Counted from the stretch's first letter, positions 18,671 to 27,703 are shown. The stretch is 64,000 nucleotides of DNA from an uncultured Tenacibaculum sp. (GCA_947492185.1 CANLMR010000003.1:186001-250000); one strand, 5' to 3'. Made by a program: numbers and translations. Notes: generated by a model from the sequence alone, not told the origin.

Positions 18671-19066
18671 TTAACGTTTTTGTCTACGAGGTAAAATGTC
18701 AGGGTTTTTTATAGGATTATCATCCTCTCCATTTAGAGATTTATCAATTTCTTCAATATAATCTAAGCTATCATCTCCAAAAAACAATAATTCTGGCATT
18801 CTTCGTAACTGATTTCTGGTACGCTTAGCTAATTCATGACGAATTAATGGTGTGTTAGATTTTACACCTTCTACAATTTCATCTCTTTTTTCTGAAGGAA
18901 AAACACTTAAATATATCTTTGCCACACCAAGATCTGCAGTTACTGAAACTTTAGATACTGAGATAATTATTCCTTTCATTCCGTCTTGAGCAGCACGTTG
19001 AAGTACATCAACTAAATCTTTTTGTAATAGTGCTGCTATTTTTCGTTGCCTATTCGTTTCTTCCAT
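18671..19066 (-). CDS. rbfA: Ribosome-binding factor A
   Basis: 131 aa. 16S rRNA maturation factor. It starts METNRQRKIAALLQKDL-like (here MEETNRQRK) and has the family core ISVSKVSVTADLGVAKIYLSVFP and LRRMPELLFFGDDSLDY. The C-terminal tail is charged. First gene of the rbfA-lolC/E unit, with a -7-like box immediately upstream. Confidence 0.92.
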   Translation of the reverse strand: MEETNRQRKIAALLQKDLVDVLQRAAQDGMKGIIISVSKVSVTADLGVAKIYLSVFPSEKRDEIVEGVKSNTPLIRHELAKRTRNQLRRMPELLFFGDDSLDYIEEIDKSLNGEDDNPIKNPDILPRRQKR

Positions 19067-19070
19067 GCTG

Positions 19071-19100
19071 CAAATTTACCGATAAATATTGAATTTGAAA
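19071..19100 (-). promoter_or_regulatory. Candidate promoter of rbfA
   Basis: On the minus strand TAAATTTG (19071-19078) lies 4 bp before the ATG. TTTC (19097-19100) is 18 nt further upstream as a weak -33 box. The transcript would be almost leaderless. Confidence 0.5.
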
Positions 19101-19128
19101 CGATTCAACACCTTAGATTAAAACACAA

Positions 19129-19182
19129 ACAAAAAGTCGCCTGATATAAAACTAAATTAAAAGCTTTACAATTTGGCGACTC
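19129..19182 (-). terminator. Intrinsic terminator of the NarL-type regulator gene
   Basis: Read leftwards: AGTCGCC, then an inner near-palindrome around AAAGCTTT, GGCGACT, and TTTTTGTTTG. Confidence 0.75.
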
Positions 19183-19209
19183 TTTACTATTTAGGCTTTT
19201 ATATGTAGC

Positions 19210-19854
19210 CTAAGGTGTATAAATCTTATTCTTAATAGCATACATTACCAAGCCTACTCTATTTCGAATATCGAGTTTGGTAAATAAACTATCTCTATAA
19301 CCATCTATTGTTTTTGGACTTAAAAACATTTTCTCTGCGATTTCTTTATAAGTAAGTTCTGAGCAAGCTAATCGCATGAATTTAATCTCATTTTCTTTAA
19401 AGTCAATATGATTTTTACTTTTCTTTCCTGAAACTGAATCTAACAATAAATTAGTTACATTCTTAGTATGATAAAAACCATTATCCATTATTTCTAGTAA
19501 TGCTTTCTCTAATACTTCCTTTTTTGTGTCTTTTAACAAATATCCAATTGCTCCTGCTTTTAGCATTTTTAGTATTGTTCCATCTGCATCTTCAACAGAT
19601 AATGCTAATACATTTACATTAGGGTAGTTTGCTACAATCCACTCTGTAGTTTCTATACCATTCATTACTGGCATATTAACATCTACTAATACAATATCTG
19701 GAATGTTTCTGGGGGAAGCGGCAAACTTCTCTTGTACTTCTCCTCCATTTTTACACGTGTATAATACTTTGAATTTATCAAAAGTATTAACCATACCTTC
19801 TATAGCTTGCGACAAAAGTGTATGATCATCTACAACGACAACTGAATATTTCAT
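19210..19854 (-). CDS. NarL/LuxR-type response regulator
   Basis: 214 aa. Receiver domain with phospho-acceptor Asp58 (VLVDVNMPVMNG) and the acidic pair VVDDH. A LuxR-type helix-turn-helix spans about 150-210 (FKENEIKFMRLACSELTYKEIAEKMFLSPKTIDGYR). Partner of the histidine kinase 45 bp upstream. Target genes unknown. Confidence 0.9.
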   Translation of the reverse strand: MKYSVVVVDDHTLLSQAIEGMVNTFDKFKVLYTCKNGGEVQEKFAASPRNIPDIVLVDVNMPVMNGIETTEWIVANYPNVNVLALSVEDADGTILKMLKAGAIGYLLKDTKKEVLEKALLEIMDNGFYHTKNVTNLLLDSVSGKKSKNHIDFKENEIKFMRLACSELTYKEIAEKMFLSPKTIDGYRDSLFTKLDIRNRVGLVMYAIKNKIYTP

Positions 19855-19899
19855 GTTCGTTTAGGTAAGTTGGTTATTAATTTTATTGTATGTAGGAGA

Positions 19900-20661
19900 T
19901 TATACTTGATAAAAGTAATAATAAATATTCAAAGTAGTACCCTTATTGGGCACCGATTTTAAATTAGCTTTAGCATTAATCAACTCTACTCTAGTCTTAA
20001 TATTCTGAAGTCCAATACCTTTCTTATTCACCTCATCAATATTAAATCCTACTCCATTATCTTTAGCTATTATTTCTAAAACATCATCTTTAAAATGTAA
20101 AAATACATCTAACTTCGATCCTTTAGCATGTTTTATAGTATTTGAAAAGAATTCCTGAAGAATTCTAAACATAATAATACCATGCTTTTGATCCACTTCC
20201 TTTTCTTCTCCTGTTATAGTTAAACTTGCTTCTATAAATTTCAAACGGTTAAATCGTTCTATTTCTAAACTTAAAGCTTCTTTAAAATTTATGTTTTTAA
20301 TAAACTCAGGATTAATAAGTTTAGAAAGCGATCGGATTTCATTTAAGCTTTTGGTAATGGTTTCAGAAATTTCACCAAAATTTTCTGGAGAAGCATTTTG
20401 CAATTGTATTTTAGCTAAAGTTAGAAGTTGCCCAATATTATCGTGCAACTCCCAACTAATATTTCTTAATGTTTCTTCTCTAATTTCTATTTGTGTTTCG
20501 GCAATTTCTTTTTCGAAACGTTTTTTTTCTTTTATTTTTTCTCGCAGTAGATGATTTTTACGTCGCTGAAAGACAGTAAATAAAATAACAACAAACAATA
20601 CTCCTAAGACTACAAGAACTGTAGATATTATAACAACTATTTGATTCTGTTCCAACTCCAT
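19900..20661 (-). CDS. NarX/DesK-type sensor histidine kinase
   Basis: 253 aa from MELEQNQIVVI; the frame also allows a start at 20682, seven codons upstream. One N-terminal membrane helix (about 8-32), a basic coiled region, a HisKA_3 phospho-acceptor (ISWELHDNIGQLL) and an ATPase domain (N-box FFSNTIKHAKG, DNGVGFN, GIGLQNIKTR). Its start overlaps the end of the membrane protein gene before it. The short sensor part suggests that the upstream membrane protein does the sensing. Confidence 0.85.
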   Translation of the reverse strand: MELEQNQIVVIISTVLVVLGVLFVVILFTVFQRRKNHLLREKIKEKKRFEKEIAETQIEIREETLRNISWELHDNIGQLLTLAKIQLQNASPENFGEISETITKSLNEIRSLSKLINPEFIKNINFKEALSLEIERFNRLKFIEASLTITGEEKEVDQKHGIIMFRILQEFFSNTIKHAKGSKLDVFLHFKDDVLEIIAKDNGVGFNIDEVNKKGIGLQNIKTRVELINAKANLKSVPNKGTTLNIYYYFYQV

Positions 20662-21281
20662 AAAAACCCTGTAATAAAACAAGTATGCATTAATATTGTT
20701 AACAATTTCTGAATGTGATATAAAAACTGAAATGAATCATTTTTTTCCATGTAACTCAAAACACCTGTTAGAGGCAAGGTACCTAAGTAATATAACAATA
20801 GTCCTACTGTTATCCAAAATAAGATATTCTTCTTATAGCTCAAGACCTCTTCAGAAATCAAAAACTCTCTTAGAAAAAGAATCAAAACAATACTTATTTG
20901 AAAAGCCCCAAATAGAGGTGCTAAATTATTATAAGTATTTGACAACACTCCTTTTCCAAAATATATACTTGTAATCAGAAAAATAAAATTATACAAAATG
21001 ATATTTATTTTTGAAACATTTTTTGTCAATTCATTTTTACTAACTTCCTTATAAAAGAAAAACAACAAATTAAATTCTACTAGACTTAATATGTTATACA
21101 AAAAAGAATTTTCAATTCCATTTTTTAGAAGAATCAATGCTCCTACATCAATACTAAACATGAAAAAGAGATATAAAATAAAAAATCTCATCTTTAAAAA
21201 TGCCTTTGTCTTTAAATATCTTGAACTATATAAGACAAGACTTAAAAAGCTTAAAGAATGTATTAAATAAATTAGGAACAT
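20637..21281 (-). CDS. Polytopic membrane protein coupled to the histidine kinase
   Basis: 214 aa with about six to seven hydrophobic segments spread over the whole length and short loops. I recognise no named family, but proteins of this shape lie directly in front of NarX-type kinases in other Flavobacteriia. Its 3' end overlaps the kinase start, so translation is coupled. A sensory or signal-relay role for the kinase is inferred from position. Confidence 0.65.
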   Translation of the reverse strand: MFLIYLIHSLSFLSLVLYSSRYLKTKAFLKMRFFILYLFFMFSIDVGALILLKNGIENSFLYNILSLVEFNLLFFFYKEVSKNELTKNVSKINIILYNFIFLITSIYFGKGVLSNTYNNLAPLFGAFQISIVLILFLREFLISEEVLSYKKNILFWITVGLLLYYLGTLPLTGVLSYMEKNDSFQFLYHIQKLLTILMHTCFITGFLWSWNRIK

Positions 21282-21299
21282 ATTTCTATTATAACAATT

Positions 21300-21896
21300 T
21301 TAATTTGGTGGTGATAGGTGAGTTTTATTCGCTAAACCACTTTCTTCATCAGAAAACCCATCATCATTCATCATTATTGATTTCAAAGCTTTCTTTTCTA
21401 ATTTTTTACTAGATTTTAATTTAAAATTCTCTTTATTATCATAACGCCATTCGTAGTTAAATTTCTCTAACTTACTTTTTAAGGTCACAATATTATCTTT
21501 TGTAGAGCTCAAAACATCTATTTCTACCTCTTGCCCATTTATTATCGTTGTAGGTGTATACAATAAATTTTCATAATTAACATACTCTGGTTTTGGAGCA
21601 TTTTCTTCTGTATAAACACCTTTAATAAAGCTAACTCCTTTTAATTGTATATTTTTTTTCTTTGCTTCTTCTTCCATATAAGCCAAGTAATTTTTTAGTT
21701 CATAGAAATCGAATGTATTAATTCGAGTATCCTCAAAACCTAATCCATTAACGAGTATTTCAAATCTTGTTTTATCATACTCATGTAGCATAGATACAAT
21801 TTCCCAGTACGTTAATAATGTTTTAGGCTTACTTACATCTGCTTTTAAGTCATTTGGACAAAAAATCTTGCAAATAAATCGAAATAGTTTTTTCAT
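21300..21896 (-). CDS. Cytoplasmic protein of unknown function
   Basis: 198 aa, no signal peptide and no membrane segment after the first residues (MKKLFRFICKIFCPND is short and basic). The middle is charged, with a helix-rich look (DFYELKNYLAYMEEEAKKKN), and the C-terminus is lysine- then acid-rich. No motif that I recognise. It lies 18 bp upstream of the membrane protein/kinase/regulator run and may be its first gene. Confidence 0.5.
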   Translation of the reverse strand: MKKLFRFICKIFCPNDLKADVSKPKTLLTYWEIVSMLHEYDKTRFEILVNGLGFEDTRINTFDFYELKNYLAYMEEEAKKKNIQLKGVSFIKGVYTEENAPKPEYVNYENLLYTPTTIINGQEVEIDVLSSTKDNIVTLKSKLEKFNYEWRYDNKENFKLKSSKKLEKKALKSIMMNDDGFSDEESGLANKTHLSPPN

Positions 21897-21989
21897 GATA
21901 TTATAAGTTTAGTTTGTCCCAAAAATACATTCTATTTTCTTTCTCAAAACACCTTATTATTCAAATCTCTAATTAAATCAACATTTTAG

Positions 21990-22037
21990 AAATAAAAAAT
22001 AGGAAAAACCCCTTTTAGCGTTCAGTTGCTTTCCTAT
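21990..22037 (-). terminator. Terminator-like hairpin with no matching gene
   Basis: On the minus strand ATAGGAAA (22030-22037), a 23-nt loop, TTTCCTAT, then TTTTTTATTTC. Nothing on the minus strand upstream of it codes for a protein up to the rightward mce gene. It may end a small RNA, or be a relic. Confidence 0.4.
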
Positions 22038-22144
22038 ATGTAATAAAGGATTAAACAGTTCTTTGATTTAAATAATAAAACATATAAGTTAATTTATTCT
22101 AAAAATCACTTTATCTTAAATCTAATGTTATAACTAAATCTCAT

Positions 22145-22152
22145 TATTTTTG
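22145..22152 (+). promoter_or_regulatory. Candidate -7 box of mce
   Basis: TATTTTTG, 4 bp before the ATG at 22157; implies a leaderless or nearly leaderless mRNA. Confidence 0.4.
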
Positions 22153-22156
22153 TCTT

Positions 22157-22576
22157 ATGAATAAAATAGAACACATTGGAATTGCGGTAAAGAGCATTGA
22201 AAAATCTAATACTTTATTTGCTTCATTATTTGGTGAAGCTCATTATAAAATTGAAGAAGTAGCTAGTGAAGGTGTAAAAACTTCTTTCTTTAAAACAGGA
22301 CCTAATAAAATTGAATTGTTAGAAGCCACAAATCCTGATAGTCCAATTGCAAAGTTTATCGAAAAAAAAGGTGAAGGAATTCACCATATTGCTTTTGCTG
22401 TTGACGATATTGAGAGCGAAATTAAACGATTAAAAGATGAAGGCTTTACCGTTTTAAATGAAATTCCAAAAAAAGGGGCAGATAATAAACTAGTTACCTT
22501 TTTACATCCTAAAACTACAAATGGAGTACTTATTGAACTTTGTCAAGATATTAAAGTTAGAGGTAGGGAAATTTAA
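22157..22576 (+). CDS. mce: Methylmalonyl-CoA epimerase
   Basis: 139 aa VOC-fold protein that interconverts (R)- and (S)-methylmalonyl-CoA in propionate/odd-chain metabolism. The metal-binding pattern is visible: IEHIGIAV (His6), GEGIHHIAFAV and LIELCQ (Glu near the C-terminus). Length fits the family. Single gene with its own terminator. The mutase genes are not in this window. Confidence 0.88.
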   Translation: MNKIEHIGIAVKSIEKSNTLFASLFGEAHYKIEEVASEGVKTSFFKTGPNKIELLEATNPDSPIAKFIEKKGEGIHHIAFAVDDIESEIKRLKDEGFTVLNEIPKKGADNKLVTFLHPKTTNGVLIELCQDIKVRGREI

Positions 22577-22628
22577 AAGTTAACTGTTTTATAACTGTTA
22601 AACATTTTTTGATTTATTTTTCACCTCT

Positions 22629-22664
22629 AAAAAGAGAAGTATTCTTGCTCACTTCTCTTTTTTT
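22629..22664 (+). terminator. Intrinsic terminator of mce
   Basis: AAAAGAGAAGT, 10-nt loop, ACTTCTCTTTT and a further T run. Confidence 0.8.
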
Positions 22665-22726
22665 CATTTTCAATAATTATCAGTTTCTAGCAATTATTTG
22701 TAAATTGCCAATCAAAACTAGAGTAA

Positions 22727-23605
22727 ATGACGAATTCTTATGATTCTTTTCAGAAAAGACGATTACGTTCATCGTATGCTTCGGTTATTATAAGTATTGC
22801 TATAGTGTTGTTTATGATTGGGATTTTAGGTTTGATTTTATTAAAATCGACCAAAGTTGCAAATCACTTTAAAGAAGAAGTTGTTATGTCTTTATTCTTA
22901 AAAGACGAAGTAACAAAAGATCAAATTAGCAGCTTTAGAGAAGCTTTGATAACTGAACCTTTTACTAAAGATTTATACTTTATTTCTAAAGAAGAAGCTG
23001 CTAAAACATATAGCAAAGACTTAGGTGAAGATTTCTTGGGTTTTTTAGGAAGTAATCCTTTAAAAAATGGAATTGACTTACATTTAAAAGCTGACTATGT
23101 AACACCTGAACAAATGCAAGAATTAGAACAAAAATTCTTGAAAAACGCATATGTTATCGATGTATCTTATGACAAACCTTTAGTAGAGCAACTTACTAAA
23201 AATATTCAACGAATTAGTTTTTGGCTTTTAGTATTAAGTGGATTTTTCGCAGTAGTATCTATCATTTTAATCAATAGTTCTATTCGACTATCTATTTATT
23301 CTAAACGATTTAATATTAAAACCATGCAAATGGTTGGAGCCACTAAAAACTTTATTCGTAAACCTTTTATTTGGCAAAGTATTCGTCTTGGATTAATAGG
23401 AGCTTTAATTGCTTTAGTAATTTTGGCTTTTGTGATTTACTATATAGACAAATACATTCCTACATTAGAACTAGCAAAAGACTATTTGTCTTTACTATAT
23501 TTAGCCTCTGGCATTTTAATTAGTTCATTAATTATTACTTGGGTTAGCACATATTTTGCAACACAACGATTTTTGAACTTACAAACCAACGAATTATATT
23601 ATTAG
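22727..23605 (+). CDS. ftsX: Cell division protein FtsX
   Basis: 292 aa. Permease-like partner of FtsE that activates peptidoglycan hydrolases at the septum. One N-terminal helix (about 19-43), a periplasmic domain (about 45-155) with FLKDEVTKDQI, and three C-terminal helices. KTMQMVGATKNFIRKPF is the conserved cytoplasmic loop. First of the conserved Bacteroidota run ftsX-DUF3098-uppP-truB, with 2-3 bp gaps. Confidence 0.92.
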   Translation: MTNSYDSFQKRRLRSSYASVIISIAIVLFMIGILGLILLKSTKVANHFKEEVVMSLFLKDEVTKDQISSFREALITEPFTKDLYFISKEEAAKTYSKDLGEDFLGFLGSNPLKNGIDLHLKADYVTPEQMQELEQKFLKNAYVIDVSYDKPLVEQLTKNIQRISFWLLVLSGFFAVVSIILINSSIRLSIYSKRFNIKTMQMVGATKNFIRKPFIWQSIRLGLIGALIALVILAFVIYYIDKYIPTLELAKDYLSLLYLASGILISSLIITWVSTYFATQRFLNLQTNELYY

Positions 23606-23608
23606 ACT

Positions 23609-23854
23609 ATGAGTAAAAATAAAAATTCAAATCAACCAGAATTTTTATTCGGTAAAAAAAATTATATGCTAATGCTTATTGGATTAGCTGTTATTGCCTT
23701 AGGATTTATTTTAATGGCAGGCGGAGGAAGTAAAGATCCTAACGTTTTTAACCCTGAAATATATAGTTGGAGAAGAATTCGTTTAGCTCCTACCCTAGTT
23801 ATTATCGGATTAGGAATCGAAATCTATGCTATTTTAGCCAATCCTAAAAAATAA
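23609..23854 (+). CDS. DUF3098 membrane protein
   Basis: 81 aa with two hydrophobic segments (about 18-38 and 60-77) joined by SKDPNVFNPEIYSWRRIRLAP-like sequence typical of DUF3098. Found between ftsX and uppP across Bacteroidota; function unknown. Gaps of 3 and 2 bp to its neighbours. Confidence 0.9.
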   Translation: MSKNKNSNQPEFLFGKKNYMLMLIGLAVIALGFILMAGGGSKDPNVFNPEIYSWRRIRLAPTLVIIGLGIEIYAILANPKK

Positions 23855-23856
23855 CT

Positions 23857-24651
23857 ATGAATATTTTTGAAGCAATTATCCTTGGTATTATTCAAGGACT
23901 GACCGAGTTTTTACCTGTTTCTTCTAGTGGACATTTAGAATTAGCGAAAGCTATTTTAGGAGACACTTCTGTACCTGAAGAAAGCTTAACTTTTACTGTT
24001 GTTCTACATTTTGCAACTGCACTAAGCACCTTAGTTATTTTTAGAAAAGAAGTTGCCGAAATTTTCAAAGGTTTATTTCAATTTAAATGGAATGAAGAAT
24101 TTCAATTTTCATTAAAAATTGTTATCTCAATGATTCCTGCAGTAATAGTAGGTTTATTTTTTGAAGACCAATTAGAATCTTTATTCGGTGGGAAAATTTT
24201 ATTTGTCGGCTTTATGTTATTAGTAACTGCGGTATTATTATTACTTGCAGATAGAGCTAAAAACACTGATAAAAATGTTTCTTTTTCAAATTCGTTAATT
24301 ATTGGTGTTTCACAAGCCATTGCTATGCTTCCAGGAATTTCGAGATCTGGAGCTACTATTTCTACTTCGGTCTTACTAGGAATTGATAGAACTAAAGCTG
24401 CTAAATTTTCATTCTTAATGGTTGTTCCATTAATTTTTGGGAAAATAGCTAAAGATATTTTGGGTGGAGATATTAGTTTTCAATCTTCTGAAATCATTCC
24501 AATGTCAGCTGGTTTTGTTGCTGCTTTTATTGCTGGATTAATAGCTTGCCAGTGGATGATAGCTTTAGTTAAAAGAAGTAAACTTTCTTATTTCTCTATT
24601 TACTGTGCAGTTGTAGGTATTATCGCTATAGTATATTCTTTACTTAATTAA
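23857..24651 (+). CDS. uppP: Undecaprenyl-diphosphate phosphatase
   Basis: 264 aa integral membrane enzyme that recycles the lipid carrier for cell-wall synthesis and gives bacitracin tolerance. The family motifs are present: GLTEFLPVSSSGH near the N-terminus (Glu and Ser catalytic region) and PGISRSGATIS in the middle. About eight membrane helices. Fits the cell-envelope theme of the ftsX run. Confidence 0.93.
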   Translation: MNIFEAIILGIIQGLTEFLPVSSSGHLELAKAILGDTSVPEESLTFTVVLHFATALSTLVIFRKEVAEIFKGLFQFKWNEEFQFSLKIVISMIPAVIVGLFFEDQLESLFGGKILFVGFMLLVTAVLLLLADRAKNTDKNVSFSNSLIIGVSQAIAMLPGISRSGATISTSVLLGIDRTKAAKFSFLMVVPLIFGKIAKDILGGDISFQSSEIIPMSAGFVAAFIAGLIACQWMIALVKRSKLSYFSIYCAVVGIIAIVYSLLN

Positions 24652-24653
24652 TT

Positions 24654-25358
24654 ATGAATACTGTTGAAGATTTTAAAAACGGTAAGGTTTTACTTATCGA
24701 CAAACCTCTTGAATGGACTTCTTTTCAAGTAGTTAATAAACTTCGTTGGCACATTCGTAAGCAATTCGATATTAAAAAAATTAAAGTTGGACATGCCGGA
24801 ACTTTAGACCCTCTTGCCACAGGTTTGTTAATTATCTGTACAGGGAAACAAACTAAAAGTATTGAGATATATCAAGGTCAAGTAAAAGAGTATACAGGGA
24901 CTATTGTTTTAGGTTCAACTACTCCAAGCTATGATTTAGAAACTGAAATTAACGAAACGTTTCCAACGGATCATATTACTGATGAATTAATTCATAAAAC
25001 TACCGAACAGTTCATTGGAAAAATTCAACAAAAACCACCAATATTCTCTGCAATTAAGAAAGATGGAAAACGTCTATATGAATTAGCAAGACAAGGAAAA
25101 ACTACGGAAATTAAATCCAGAGAAATTGAAATTAGGGAATTTGAGATTACCAATATCAATTTTCCAAACGTTGAATTTCGTGTTGTTTGCAGCAAAGGGA
25201 CTTATATAAGATCTTTAGCAAACGATTTTGGAGTTGCTTTAAATTCTGGAGCTCATTTATCCATATTGTGTCGAACTAAAATTGGTGAGTTTTCCGTAGA
25301 CAATGCACAAAGTATTGATGGATTTATTGATGAATTAAAAGAACAAAACTCTTTATAA
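24654..25358 (+). CDS. truB: tRNA pseudouridine(55) synthase
   Basis: 234 aa. Makes pseudouridine 55 in the T-loop of tRNAs. Catalytic aspartate at 52 in GHAGTLDPLATG; KPPIFSAIKKDGKRLYELAR and CSKGTYIRSLA are the conserved TruB motifs. The C-terminal PUA-like part is short, as in other Bacteroidota. Last of the ftsX run; it ends one base before the convergent gene, with no terminator between them. Confidence 0.93.
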   Translation: MNTVEDFKNGKVLLIDKPLEWTSFQVVNKLRWHIRKQFDIKKIKVGHAGTLDPLATGLLIICTGKQTKSIEIYQGQVKEYTGTIVLGSTTPSYDLETEINETFPTDHITDELIHKTTEQFIGKIQQKPPIFSAIKKDGKRLYELARQGKTTEIKSREIEIREFEITNINFPNVEFRVVCSKGTYIRSLANDFGVALNSGAHLSILCRTKIGEFSVDNAQSIDGFIDELKEQNSL

Positions 25359-25359
25359 A

Positions 25360-25836
25360 TTATAAAAATCGATTATACCAACTCTCAGTAATTGGAACTT
25401 CCCAGAAATGCTCTAAATCATATTTAGTTTGGACCAGATTATCAAAAACAACTGTCTTTGCATTTACAGACTTATTTTTTAATAGTTTTTTAAATTCTTT
25501 AACATCTTTATACTGAATAAATTCTCCTTGTTTGAAACATACATTCATTTTATCAAGTAGCTCTACCTGGTATTCTTCTTGTAATTTTAATATAAACGCT
25601 ACTTGTTCATCTAATTGTTGGTTTGTAATTTTAACTTCATCCTCTATGCTAAATATGATAAATCTGTCATATAACAGTTGATAAGAAAAGTCACCATCAA
25701 TAGAAGATTCCCACGAAGTAAGAAAAGATGAAATTTTATCTTTTATAGGTTCTAATTCTTGCGGATAAAACTTTCTGCTTGAAGGATAAATCCAAACCTT
25801 AGCATCATCAGTTAATTTTTGAAACTCTACTACCAT
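25360..25836 (-). CDS. Conserved Bacteroidota protein, often mislabelled ABC transporter ATPase
   Basis: 158 aa. The pattern DDAKVWIYPSSRKF at the N-terminus, FLTSWESS and YQVELLDKMNVCFKQGE recur in a small Bacteroidota family that databases tend to name ABC transporter ATPase. No Walker A or B motif is visible, so that name is not supported by the sequence. Cytoplasmic; function unknown. Confidence 0.65.
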   Translation of the reverse strand: MVVEFQKLTDDAKVWIYPSSRKFYPQELEPIKDKISSFLTSWESSIDGDFSYQLLYDRFIIFSIEDEVKITNQQLDEQVAFILKLQEEYQVELLDKMNVCFKQGEFIQYKDVKEFKKLLKNKSVNAKTVVFDNLVQTKYDLEHFWEVPITESWYNRFL

Positions 25837-25854
25837 TCGGCAAATATAGATAAA

Positions 25855-25887
25855 GAAAAACCACCTAGTAAATAACTAGATGGTTTA
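25855..25887 (-). terminator. Intrinsic terminator of the thioredoxin-like gene
   Basis: Read leftwards: ACCATCTAGT, 5-nt loop, ACTAGGTGGT (one G.T pair), then TTTTTC. Confidence 0.75.
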
Positions 25888-25912
25888 TCATAAAATAACC
25901 TTCACTTTTAAC

Positions 25913-26524
25913 TTAGTTGGGTAACAAGGAGATGATATCTTCTTGAACATTTACCCCTTTATTTTTATTGTACCATCTTTGTAAATCTTCTTTTACTTTG
26001 GCGTCAACCACTCCATTTTCAGCTTTATAATCTGCAATCATTTTTGTTGCTACTGAAGGTCTTGGTCCCCAAGTAAACAACACATTTTTATTTTCATCTA
26101 AAGCAATTAACTTTGGAATAGATCTTCCTCCGTTAGTCAAAAATTCATCCATTAACTCTAAGTTTTCATCTCTAAAAACTAATTTCAGATCCACATTTTC
26201 ATTCTCTTCTGCCATTTTACTTAAAACGGGTAAATTTTGAGCAGCATCACCACACCAACCTTCAGTTAATACTAACCATGTTTGAGGTTCGTTTATTTTT
26301 TTTACATTTTCAATAGTAGATTCAGTCAGTTTAGATGTTTTATCCAAACGCTTCATTCTTCTATCATTCAATAAACTGTAATTGTATAATGCTTCGGATT
26401 GATTAACTCCTGTAGACTTTTGGTCTTTTAATAAATTGCTAACTAAATCTCTATATTGATTATAGGAGATTCCCTTTTCTAAACTATTCTCTATTACTTT
26501 TTTCATTTCTTCTTTATAATTCAC
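25913..26524 (-). CDS. Thioredoxin-family protein with single-cysteine WCGDA motif
   Basis: 203 aa, cytoplasmic. The thioredoxin-like domain spans about 85-190, with WLVLTEGWCGDAAQNLPVL at the active site. The CxxC position reads C-G-D-A, so only the first cysteine is kept, as in the Thioredoxin_9 group. The conserved cis-proline region SIPKLIALD is present. Without the second cysteine it cannot act as an ordinary disulfide reductase. The role is unknown. Confidence 0.8.
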   Translation of the reverse strand: MNYKEEMKKVIENSLEKGISYNQYRDLVSNLLKDQKSTGVNQSEALYNYSLLNDRRMKRLDKTSKLTESTIENVKKINEPQTWLVLTEGWCGDAAQNLPVLSKMAEENENVDLKLVFRDENLELMDEFLTNGGRSIPKLIALDENKNVLFTWGPRPSVATKMIADYKAENGVVDAKVKEDLQRWYNKNKGVNVQEDIISLLPN

Positions 26525-26566
26525 AGCAGTTAAGACGAAAAGAATAACAGCAACTTACAAACACAT

Positions 26567-27523
26567 TTATAAGCTAATCATTTTAGACTGGATATTCTTA
26601 AGCATATCCTCAGTCATAGAAACTAAATCGTGATTATGAGACCAATTCCAATCTTCTCTAGATTTCGAGTCATCAATAATTTGTGGCCAACTATTTGCTA
26701 TTTCTTGTCTGAAATCAGGTTTATAATTCACTTCAAAATTAGGAATATGTTTTCTAATCTCATTAGCAATTTCTTCTGGTGTAAAGCTAATCGCAGCTAA
26801 ATTATAAGAAGTTCTAATTTTAATATCATTAGGGTTGGCTTCCATAATATCGATAGTAGCCTTAATTGCATCGTTCATATACATCATAGGCAACATAGTT
26901 TTTTCGCTTAAAAAACATTCATACTTACTTTCCTCTATAGCTTTAAAATAAATATCAACAGCATAATCTGTTGTTCCTCCACCCGGTTTTGTTTTCCAAC
27001 TAATAATACCAGGATAACGCAAACTTCTCACATCTACCCCATATTTATTATGATAATAATTACACCAATGCTCACCAGCAAGTTTGCTCATACCATAAAC
27101 CGTAGTAGGATTCATAATAGTATCTTGTGGTGTATTAATTTTTGGGGAAGATGGTCCAAAAACAGCTATAGAACTTGGCCAATAAATAGTATCTATATAT
27201 TTTTCTTTTGCTAATTCTAGCGTAATTAACAATGAATTCATATTTAACTCCCAAGCTTTTTGAGGATATTTTTCAGCAGTAGCAGAAAGCATTGCCGCCA
27301 TTAAATATATTTGAGAGACATTATACTTTTGGATTATCTCTAAAATTTTAGCTCTATCAGTAGCATCTATAATTTCAAAAGGGCCTTCTTTTACAAATGC
27401 TTCATTTCCATATCTAATATCAGAAGCTATTACATTTTCTTCACCATGTATTTTTCTTAAACTTTGAGTTAATTCTGTTCCTATCTGACCACAAGCTCCA
27501 AGAATTAAAATAGTACCTCTCAT
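26567..27523 (-). CDS. SDR-type L-threonine 3-dehydrogenase
   Basis: 318 aa. Extended short-chain dehydrogenase: NAD-binding GACGQIG (about residues 9-15), catalytic YGMSK (YxxxK, about 143-147), and the GGGTTDYAVDIYFKA stretch typical of the UDP-galactose-epimerase-like threonine dehydrogenases known from Flavobacterium. It oxidises L-threonine to 2-amino-3-ketobutyrate, normally followed by Kbl (not seen here). Family assignment is strong; the substrate follows from the family. Confidence 0.82.
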   Translation of the reverse strand: MRGTILILGACGQIGTELTQSLRKIHGEENVIASDIRYGNEAFVKEGPFEIIDATDRAKILEIIQKYNVSQIYLMAAMLSATAEKYPQKAWELNMNSLLITLELAKEKYIDTIYWPSSIAVFGPSSPKINTPQDTIMNPTTVYGMSKLAGEHWCNYYHNKYGVDVRSLRYPGIISWKTKPGGGTTDYAVDIYFKAIEESKYECFLSEKTMLPMMYMNDAIKATIDIMEANPNDIKIRTSYNLAAISFTPEEIANEIRKHIPNFEVNYKPDFRQEIANSWPQIIDDSKSREDWNWSHNHDLVSMTEDMLKNIQSKMISL

Positions 27524-27550
27524 TTTTATATTTCTATTTTCAGACTATTG

Positions 27551-27579
27551 CAAAGTTAATAATTTTAAGAATTCGCAAA
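27551..27579 (-). promoter_or_regulatory. Candidate promoter of the threonine dehydrogenase gene
   Basis: Minus strand TTTG (27576-27579), 17-nt spacer, TAACTTTG (27551-27558). The spacer is two bases shorter than usual. Confidence 0.45.
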
Positions 27580-27677
27580 ATTGTTTTGTTATTTTTTAAC
27601 TTTTATCAAAAAAAGATTTCAATCAACTGATTTACAACCTTTAACTTTATCTTTAGGAAGTAAACTATTAAAAGATG

Positions 27678-27685
27678 TATTTTTG
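27678..27685 (+). promoter_or_regulatory. Candidate -7 box of the lipoprotein gene at 27704
   Basis: TATTTTTG followed by CGAGG, 18 bp before the ATG at 27704. It supports the short reading frame over the longer one from 27581. Confidence 0.45.
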
Positions 27686-27703
27686 CGAGGTATTTCACTT
27701 TTT

